From DAITMV01 sp046318595 (lineage in GTDB: Bacteria; Pseudomonadota; Gammaproteobacteria; Burkholderiales; Burkholderiaceae_B): a stretch of 21,721 nt of DNA. The stretch covers positions 1-21,721 of the forward strand of contig JBKCTV010000013.1 in assembly GCA_046318595.1 (NCBI GenBank). Direction: 5' to 3'. A program made the translations under genes and the position numbers. Positions 15,732-21,721 of the stretch are shown in pieces (the first letter of the stretch is position 1; every line of letters starts with the position of its first letter). The notes beneath the pieces were generated by a model that searched no databases, had not been told where the DNA came from, and saw only the letters and a program-made list of their open reading frames with translations.

Positions 15732-16931
15732 ATGACCCCCCCACGACCAACGCTACCAAGCGCTATCTTCCCTGGGTGGTCGCGATTGCGCTGCTGAGGA
15801 GCAGCTCGACGCCACCGTCATCAACACCGCCGTTCCAGCGATGGCCTTGAGCCTGCAGGTAACGCCGCTGAGTCTGAAAGCGGTCGTCAGCAGCTATATT
15901 TTGAGTCTGGCCGTTTGTATCCCGGTCAGTGGCTGGCTGGCCGATCGCTATGGTACGCGGCGGGTTTTCACGACGGCCGTCGCTTTGTTCACGCTGTCCT
16001 CCATGCTCTGCGGCTTGGCGTTGAACGTGCCGATGCTCGTGGCGGCGCGCATCTTGCAGGGCATGAGCGCGGCGTTGATGATGCCGGTCGGCCGCATCAC
16101 GATTATTAGAACTTTTCCAAAAGCCGAGCTGTTGACGGCGATGAACTTCGTCATCATTCCCGCCTTGATCGGCCCTCTGCTCGGACCGACGATAGGCGGG
16201 CTGATCGTGCACTGGTTTTCCTGGCGAGTCATTTTTTCGTCAATCTGCCGATCGGTTTGCTGGCGCAGTGGCTGATTCACCGCCACATGCCGGACTATCG
16301 CGGCAACGACAAGCCCCCGCTCGATGTCGTCGGGCTGATGTTGTTTGGCGCCGGTACGGCCTTGCTGTCGTGGCTTTTGGAGGTTTTCGTTGATCGTCGT
16401 GTCGATGTCACTTCCGCAGCGGTGCTCTTTTTACTGGCCATCAGTTTGATTGGCGCTTATTTATGGCATGCGCGGCAAACACCGTATCCTTTGCTGCGCA
16501 TGGAGCTGTTCGATGTGCGCACGTTTCGCGTATCGGTGCTGGGTGGCTTCGTGACGCGGCTTGGCCTAGGCGGCGTGCCATTTTTACTGCCTTTGCTGTA
16601 TCAGCTTGGTCTTGGTCTGCCGGCCTGGCAGTCGGGTTTGCTGCTCATGCCGGCGGCGTTCGGGGCAATGGGAATGAAAGTGCTGTCGGCGCCGGTATTG
16701 AAACGTTGCGGATACCGAAACGTGCTCTTGGTCAATACCGTGTTGATCGGTGCGTCCATCAGCCTATTTTCCCTGATCGATACCGCGCGCGCTTGGCCAT
16801 TTATCATCCTGCTCAGTCTGACGCAGGGCATGCTCAACGCCATGCAGTTCTCCAGCATGAATTCTCTGGCGCCTGCGCAGCGACGATGGCGAAAGCGTGA
16901 GCAAAGGCCGGTCGATCCGAAATCATCGTGA
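15732..16931 (+). pseudogene. decayed DHA2-family MFS multidrug exporter (EmrB/QacA-like)
   Basis: Three reading frames must be joined to rebuild a 14-helix drug:proton antiporter. From ATG 15732 the frame breaks in a C-run at 15736-15742 (7 C, 8 expected). It then reads TTNATKRYLPWVVAIALL and breaks again near 15797, where one base is missing before EQLDATVINTAVPAMAL. The next frame carries motif A (GWLADRYGTRRVF) and the RILQGMSAALMMP segment. It breaks in a T-run at 16232-16237 (6 T, 7 expected) inside what should read WRVIFFVNLPIGLLAQWL. The last frame runs to 16931 but ends soon after FSSMNSLA, where intact homologues have about three more helices. The gene therefore has three frameshifts and a missing C-terminus, and is probably non-functional. 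No membrane-fusion partner is adjacent. Its end lies 15 bp from the end of convergent kup. Confidence 0.88.
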
Positions 16932-16946
16932 CCGATAGCAAAAGGA

Positions 16947-18818
16947 TCAAATCTCCACCTGAGTGCCGAGTTCGATGACCCGGTTGCTCGGGATGCGGAA
17001 ATAATCCGCCGCATTTCGGGCGTTGCGTGACATGAAGGTGAACAGATGCTCACGCCAGAGCGCCATGCCGCTTCCTACGGTCGGAATGACCGTCTGGCGC
17101 GAAATGAAAAACGACGTCTGCATCATGTCGAACTCGATGCCCCTGATCTGGCAATGCTCCAGCGCCAGCGGGATGTCGCGCTCGTCCTTGAAGCCATAAT
17201 TCACGTTGATCTGGTAGCACTGATGACCCAGCGCATAGAGCATGACGCGCTGATCGAGCGGTACCGTGGGCACATCGGTACTGTGTACCGTCAAAAATAG
17301 AATCTGTGCGTGCAGCACCTTGTTATGCGCGAGGTTGTGCAGCATGGCGTGCGGTATGCCGTCGCCTTCGCCACGCATGAACACCGCGGTTCCGGGAACC
17401 CGTGTGGGCGGGTTCAAAAACAGCGAGTCCAGAAACTCGTTGACCGGAATGGCTTGCTTTTGCAGGTTTTCGAACACCATCAAACGTCCGCTTTTCCATG
17501 TCAGCATGATGATCAGCATGATGAGGCCGAGTACCAGGGGAAACCAGCCGCCATGGGCGATTTTCAGGGCGCTGGCGCTGAACAGCGTCAGGTCGATACT
17601 GAAAAAGAACGCCGTGGCGAACCAGCACAGCCAGGCACTGTAGCGCCAGCGATAGCGGATGACGAAAAACGTCAGCATGGTCGTGGTCGCCATGGTCGTC
17701 GTCACCGCGATGCCGTAGGCGGCAGCGAGGTTGGACGAAGAGCCGAAACCCACGACGGCCATAATGACGACGCTCAGCTGCACCCAGTTCACGAACGGTA
17801 TGTAAATCTGGCCGATTTCTTTATCGGACGTGTAGATCACCCGCATGCGCGGCAAGAAGCCGAGCGAAATGGCTTGCTGAACCATCGAAAATGTGCCTGA
17901 GATGGTGGCCTGCGAAGCGATGATGGTCGCCAAGGTCGCCAGCGCGACCAGCGGGTAAATACTCCATTCGCCCAGTTGATGAAAAAACGGATTGACGACC
18001 GCTTCGGGGTCGCTCAGCAGCAAGGCGCCCTGACCCAGGTAGTTCAGTGCGAGGGAAGGAAAAACGATCAGGCTCCAGGCAAGGCGCATTGGCCGTTTAC
18101 CGAAATGGCCCATATCGGCGTACAGGGCTTCCGCACCGGTGAACGCAAGTACGATTGCGCCGAGCGCGATGAACGTGATCCAGGGGTTGCTGGTGGCGAA
18201 GTAAAAAGCTGGCAGCGGGCTCAACGCCCATAAAATACCCGGCTCCTGGATGATGTTATAAATGCCCATGGCGGCCAGCGCCAGAAACCAGACCAGCATT
18301 ACCGGGCCGAAACTGCGTCCGATCCCGGCGGACCCCTTGCGCTGCACGAAGTACAGGCCGAACAGAACGAGCACCGTCAGCGGCACGAGGTAAGGTTGGA
18401 ATGCCGGTGTCGCCACCTCGATCCCCTCGATGGCCGAGAGCACCGAAATCGCTGGCGTGATGATGCCGTCCCCGAAAAACATCGCAGCGCCCACCAGGCC
18501 GATGAAGGTCAGCGGGATATGCCAGCGCGACTGGGCTGTGACCGACGACAGCGCCAAGGCCATCAAGGCCATGATGCCGCCTTCGCCATTATTGTCGGCT
18601 CGTAGAATCAGTGTGATGTACTTCAGCGAGACGACCAGCGCCAGGCCCCAGACGATCAAAGAAATCACGCCGAGCAGGTTAGCCTCGTTCAGCGGCACGC
18701 CATGAGATGCTGAAAACACTTCTTTCAGTGCATACAAAGGGCTGGTGCCGATATCGCCGTACACCACCCCGACGGCACCCAGGATCAAGCCATGCGTGCT
18801 GTTTTTTCTGATGCTCAT
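16947..18818 (-). CDS. kup: low-affinity potassium uptake permease Kup
   Basis: Kup (KUP/HAK/KT family) takes up potassium, probably by proton symport, through 12 membrane helices. The 623-residue protein has the family's usual length and the signature GAVGVVYGDIGTSPLYALKE at 14-33. The second conserved block NGEGGIMALMALA follows near 95-107, and the hydrophilic cytoplasmic C-terminal domain runs from about 450 to the end (GTAVFMRG, VIPTVGSGMALWREHLF). No frameshift is seen. The ATG overlaps by 4 nt the stop of a small upstream ORF that looks like a Kef-type antiporter fragment, so kup may now be translated by coupling from that remnant's transcript. Confidence 0.97.
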   Translation of the reverse strand: MSIRKNSTHGLILGAVGVVYGDIGTSPLYALKEVFSASHGVPLNEANLLGVISLIVWGLALVVSLKYITLILRADNNGEGGIMALMALALSSVTAQSRWHIPLTFIGLVGAAMFFGDGIITPAISVLSAIEGIEVATPAFQPYLVPLTVLVLFGLYFVQRKGSAGIGRSFGPVMLVWFLALAAMGIYNIIQEPGILWALSPLPAFYFATSNPWITFIALGAIVLAFTGAEALYADMGHFGKRPMRLAWSLIVFPSLALNYLGQGALLLSDPEAVVNPFFHQLGEWSIYPLVALATLATIIASQATISGTFSMVQQAISLGFLPRMRVIYTSDKEIGQIYIPFVNWVQLSVVIMAVVGFGSSSNLAAAYGIAVTTTMATTTMLTFFVIRYRWRYSAWLCWFATAFFFSIDLTLFSASALKIAHGGWFPLVLGLIMLIIMLTWKSGRLMVFENLQKQAIPVNEFLDSLFLNPPTRVPGTAVFMRGEGDGIPHAMLHNLAHNKVLHAQILFLTVHSTDVPTVPLDQRVMLYALGHQCYQINVNYGFKDERDIPLALEHCQIRGIEFDMMQTSFFISRQTVIPTVGSGMALWREHLFTFMSRNARNAADYFRIPSNRVIELGTQVEI

Positions 18819-19021
18819 AAAGTGTTCTCTTTAAGGTTGCCTGGCGAATGGGCCGCGCGATTGTCCGGCTTGCGCAATCGCGCGCTCATGGCGTTCGCTG
18901 CTGCGCAAGCGCTTTGTCCCTGTGCCTGCAAAGCGCGGCGCAGTCGTTTCGAAACCGGCACGGCAATGACCGCAGCCGACAAATAGATGAGCGCTTCAAT
19001 CAAAAAATGACCGTTCGTCAT
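18815..19021 (-). pseudogene. amputated N-terminus of a Kef-type (CPA2) cation:proton antiporter
   Basis: The first 26 or so residues, with the stretch HFLIEALIYLSAAVIAVPVS, look like the beginning of KefB/KefC-type CPA2 antiporters, where the next residues should be GLGSVLGYLIAG. Here the similarity stops after SKRL. The remaining 42 residues (starting RRALQAQGQSACAAANAMSA) are soluble, basic and unlike any membrane protein. The simplest reading is a deletion that removed almost the whole antiporter, leaving 68 codons. The TGA overlaps the kup ATG (ATGA). It may instead be a small expressed protein with one membrane helix. The homology rests on a short segment, so confidence is moderate. Confidence 0.45.
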
Positions 19022-19056
19022 GGCCGGGTTACCGTATGAAAGTCGAGAAGAGATGC

Positions 19057-20028
19057 TTAGCGGTCGGTGCGCAGCGGCCCGAATTCGATGGGCACCCAGC
19101 GGTAGGCTTTGCCATCAGGAGCGATATGGCCGATACCTGGGAATGGCAGGTGTGCGCCGGCCACCCAGCCTTTGTCGCTGGCCAAGTCGCGGAATAGTTG
19201 TCGACGTGTCGCGATCGCCCGTTGGCTGTCGCTGTCGAATTCGATCGCAACCTCCGGCCGGCGGAACTGAATCGCGTGGCTGTGCACGATGTCGCCCCAG
19301 ACCAGCAGCTTTTGGCCCTTTGAACTGAATACAAAAGAGCTGTGGCCCGGCGTATGGCCCACCGTCGTCAGACTGCGTACGCCGCTCAACAGTTCGGTTG
19401 CGCCCTCAAACGTTTTGAAGCGACCTGCCGTTTGATAGGGCTTGACGGCATCTCGCGCCATTTTGAAAAATGCTTGCTTGTCGGCGGGCGCGTGGGCAGC
19501 CGTCGCCTCGTTCAGCCAATGCTCGGCATCCGCCCGCGCCACATGCACCGTGGCGTTCGGGTAGGCGATTTTGCCATCCTTGTCGAGCAAGCCGCAAGCA
19601 TGGTCGGGGTGTAGATGTGTCAGTAGAACTGTGTCGACCTGCGCCAAGGTATAACCGGCCGCCCGCAGGTTGCTTTGGATGTTGCCGAGCGTCGGACCAA
19701 AACATTCGGCCGAACCGCTGTCGACCAGCACCAGGTTGTTGCCGGTATTGATCAGATAAGCATTCACGGCCGTCTGCGCGCCCTTGTTGTGATAAATGAA
19801 CATACTGGCGAGCGCGCTTTGAATTTCTTTTGCCGTCGCCCCTTTCAAAAGTTTTTGATCGAGGTCGACATAGCCGTCGTACAGCGCGGTAATTTCAAAG
19901 TCGCCAACCATCGTCCGGTAAAAGCCGGGCACCTGCGTCGTCAACCGTGCAGCGGCAGCCTGCGCGGGCCCGGCTGCGCCGGAGAGAAGGCAAAGCGCGA
20001 GAATCAAGCGAGACAATAAGGCGACCAT
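19057..20028 (-). CDS. exported metallo-beta-lactamase-fold hydrolase
   Basis: This predicted periplasmic or secreted zinc hydrolase has 323 residues from the chosen ATG. A signal peptide comes first (VALLSRLILALCLLSGAAGPAQA, cut near 24-26). The MBL core then shows H138-x-H140-x-D142-H143 in THLHPDHACG, His225 in GHTPGHSS, Asp246 in WGDIVHS and His293 in GAHLPFPG, a full two-metal ligand set. The family resembles MBL proteins annotated as lactonase- or quorum-quenching-like enzymes, but the substrate cannot be told from sequence. I prefer ATG 20026-20028, which has an AGGT just upstream; an in-frame ATG at 20064 adds 12 residues and lacks a ribosome binding site. It starts 60 bp after the ampG stop on the same strand and may be co-transcribed. 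Confidence 0.87.
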   Translation of the reverse strand: MVALLSRLILALCLLSGAAGPAQAAAARLTTQVPGFYRTMVGDFEITALYDGYVDLDQKLLKGATAKEIQSALASMFIYHNKGAQTAVNAYLINTGNNLVLVDSGSAECFGPTLGNIQSNLRAAGYTLAQVDTVLLTHLHPDHACGLLDKDGKIAYPNATVHVARADAEHWLNEATAAHAPADKQAFFKMARDAVKPYQTAGRFKTFEGATELLSGVRSLTTVGHTPGHSSFVFSSKGQKLLVWGDIVHSHAIQFRRPEVAIEFDSDSQRAIATRRQLFRDLASDKGWVAGAHLPFPGIGHIAPDGKAYRWVPIEFGPLRTDR

Positions 20029-20088
20029 GGTCAGACCTATGGAGAAGCGAGCGAAGTGGCGCATGTTAAAGGATTTTTGCCCGGACGC

Positions 20089-21327
20089 CTACCGGTCGAC
20101 CGAATCGACCGCCCGCTTCAGAAACAGCAATAAAACCAGGCTGGGTAATGCCAGCGCGGTCGACCCCAGAAAAAAATTCGGCCAGCCGATGCTTGCGACG
20201 ACTATCCCCGCCGGCGCCGTCAGATAAACCCGGCCGAACGCCGACAGTGCCGACAACAAAGCATACTGGGTGGCTGAAAAGCGCGCCGTGCACAAACTGC
20301 TCAGCAAAGCGACGAAAGCCGCCGTGCCCATCCCTCCTGCCAGGTTCTCGACCGTGATCGCACCGCACAGGGCCCACAGGTTTTTTGGCGATATTGATAA
20401 GTACCAGAAGGCCAGGTTCGAAACCGCCTGGAGCAGGCCGAACAGTAGTAGCGCCCGAAACAGCCCCAGCCGGATAAGTAGCGCCCCCCCGGCAAACGCG
20501 CCGACGATCGTCGTCACCAGGCCCAGCAGTTTATTCACCGCTCCCACTTCGGTAACGCTGAAACCCACGCCGCGAATCAGAAAAGCCGTGCTCAGGCTGC
20601 CTGCGAAAGCATCGCCCAGCTTGTACAGAACGATCAGTGCCAATAAGCCCATCGCGTTGCGGCGGTCGAAAAAATCCCGCCAGGAAGCTTTGACTGCCAT
20701 CCAGACCGACTCGGTCGCTGGTGGCCGTTGCGGCAGGGGTGGCGAGAACGCCGTAGCGATGGCCAGCACCATCATCAGTCCGGCCATCGAGGCATAAGTC
20801 GCCTGCCAACCGACCCAGCGATCGGCCATCACCAGGGCCAGGCCCCCAGACGTCAGCATCGCCAGCCGGTAACCGAGCACTGCGCTCGCAGCGCCCAGGC
20901 CGCGTTGCGCGGCTGGTAGCAGTTCTGTCCGGTAGGCGTCGAAAGCCACATCCTGTGTTGCCGAGCATCCCGCAATCGAAAAAGCCAATATGCCGACCAG
21001 CCAGGGGGAGCGCACGCCGGTCAGCGCTAGCGTGAGCAGTAGTGCGGCTAGAACGATTTGCGTCATGATTAGCCAGGACCGACGGGCGTCGGCAAATGGC
21101 GGGGCGTAGCGATCCAGGAAAGGTGCCCAGAGAAACTTGCAACTGTAAGGGGCGCCGGCCAGCGATAGCAGGCCGATCGAACTCAGGTCAGTTCCGCTCA
21201 CGGTCAACCAGGCCTGCAGGCTGGCGCCCGACAGCGCGAGGGGTAGACCGCTGGAGAAACCCATCGATATGAGCGTCAGCACGCGACGGTCGAATTTCGG
21301 CGCAGCGGCCCGCACTGTTGTATTCAT
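20089..21327 (-). CDS. ampG: AmpG-like muropeptide permease (MFS)
   Basis: AmpG imports anhydro-muropeptides from the periplasm for cell-wall recycling and, in many Gram-negatives, for signalling to beta-lactamase regulators. The 412-residue protein has the AmpG signature near its N-terminus (MGFSSGLPLALSG, then LLSLAGAPYSCKFLWAPFLD at 53-72) and about 12 hydrophobic segments. The segment AFDAYRTELLPAAQRGLGAA near 128-147 is also typical. It lacks the two extra C-terminal helices of E. coli AmpG, as do many betaproteobacterial versions. No ampD, nagZ or ampC lies nearby in the window. It is divergent from the tRNA cluster, with 56 bp between its start and tRNA-Tyr, so the promoters are back to back. 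Confidence 0.9.
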   Translation of the reverse strand: MNTTVRAAAPKFDRRVLTLISMGFSSGLPLALSGASLQAWLTVSGTDLSSIGLLSLAGAPYSCKFLWAPFLDRYAPPFADARRSWLIMTQIVLAALLLTLALTGVRSPWLVGILAFSIAGCSATQDVAFDAYRTELLPAAQRGLGAASAVLGYRLAMLTSGGLALVMADRWVGWQATYASMAGLMMVLAIATAFSPPLPQRPPATESVWMAVKASWRDFFDRRNAMGLLALIVLYKLGDAFAGSLSTAFLIRGVGFSVTEVGAVNKLLGLVTTIVGAFAGGALLIRLGLFRALLLFGLLQAVSNLAFWYLSISPKNLWALCGAITVENLAGGMGTAAFVALLSSLCTARFSATQYALLSALSAFGRVYLTAPAGIVVASIGWPNFFLGSTALALPSLVLLLFLKRAVDSVDR

Positions 21328-21338
21328 GGTGGGTTAAC

Positions 21339-21367
21339 TTGACGCTCTCACAAAATACCTTGATAAT
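21339..21367 (+). promoter_or_regulatory. sigma-70 promoter of the tRNA cluster
   Basis: TTGACG at 21339-21344 and GATAAT at 21362-21367 are separated by exactly 17 bp, close to the sigma-70 consensus. Transcription would start roughly ten bases before tRNA-Tyr and continue through tRNA-Gly and tRNA-Thr. Confidence 0.68.
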
Positions 21368-21383
21368 CCATGGTTCTCTTCGG

Positions 21384-21469
21384 GGAGGGGTGCCCGAGTG
21401 GCTAAAGGGGGCAGACTGTAAATCTGTTGGCTTACGCCTACGTTGGTTCGAATCCAACCTCCTCCACCA
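21384..21469 (+). tRNA. tRNA-Tyr (anticodon GTA)
   Basis: An 86-nt class II tRNA with an encoded CCA end. The acceptor 5' strand GGAGGGG pairs with CTCCTCC at 21459-21465 (one G-U pair). The anticodon GTA is at 21418-21420, followed by an extended variable arm and the T-loop GGTTCGAATCC. The long variable arm is expected for bacterial tRNA-Tyr. Confidence 0.97.
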
Positions 21470-21581
21470 AGATGCAGAAGTGTAATAGAAAAAAAAGTAA
21501 CGGCGTACGGAAAAATGTTGGCGAAGGTAGCGGTGTACGAGCGTTGCGATAATTTGCGGAAGTAGTGGGCCATGGTTTGCG

Positions 21582-21655
21582 GCGGGTGTAGCTCAATGGT
21601 AGAGCAGAAGCCTTCCAAGCTTATGACGAGGGTTCGATTCCCTTCACCCGCTCCA
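21582..21655 (+). tRNA. tRNA-Gly (anticodon TCC)
   Basis: A 74-nt tRNA with an encoded CCA end. The acceptor GCGGGTG pairs with CACCCGC at 21645-21651, and the discriminator is T. The D-stem GCTC/GAGC, anticodon TCC at 21614-21616 and T-arm with TTCGATT are all present. The top pair of the anticodon stem is a G/A mismatch. It lies 112 bp after tRNA-Tyr and 11 bp before tRNA-Thr, consistent with one processed transcript. Confidence 0.97.
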
Positions 21656-21666
21656 GCGACCTCATT

Positions 21667-21721
<55 letters not shown>

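Overview
The window looks like a chromosomal segment of a betaproteobacterium, most likely Burkholderiales. This rests on three things: the look of the LipA, LipB and GspG proteins; a type II secretion operon ordered G-H-I-J-K-L-M-N-D-E-F with gspC divergent; and a tRNA-Tyr, tRNA-Gly, tRNA-Thr cluster, which in this class usually precedes tuf and secE. Genus cannot be told from sequence reading alone.

Left end (1-2389): an IS1634-family insertion sequence with recognisable terminal inverted repeats (about 141-2049), followed by a short C-terminal scrap of an IS66-family transposase. Together they form a mobile-element scar next to the distal end of the secretion operon.

Centre (2390-13248): a complete-looking type II secretion (general secretory pathway) locus. 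On the minus strand gspG, H, I, J, K, L, M, N, D, E and F follow each other with start/stop overlaps (mostly 4 nt) or 3-nt gaps, so they are almost certainly one translationally coupled transcript. gspC lies divergently on the plus strand, 64 bp from gspG. The products are the pseudopilus (G major; H, I, J, K minor), the inner-membrane assembly platform (C, F, L, M, N), the motor ATPase (E) and the outer-membrane secretin (D). The prepilin peptidase (gspO) is not here.

Right half (13323-21327): lipB-lipA for lipoate biosynthesis (minus); a stand-alone BLUF blue-light sensor (plus); a decayed DHA2-type MFS exporter with three single-base frameshifts and a lost C-terminus (plus); the potassium transporter kup, overlapped by a small ORF that looks like the amputated N-terminus of a Kef-type antiporter (minus); an exported metallo-beta-lactamase-fold hydrolase (minus); and an AmpG-like muropeptide permease (minus). 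A good sigma-70 promoter between ampG and the tRNA cluster drives the tRNAs rightwards. The last tRNA is cut by the window end.

I found no CRISPR array, phage region or convincing new multi-gene system. The most interesting points are the gene decay around kup, the IS accretion after gspF, the long Gly/Ser insert in GspD, the PDZ-less GspC and the orphan BLUF protein.
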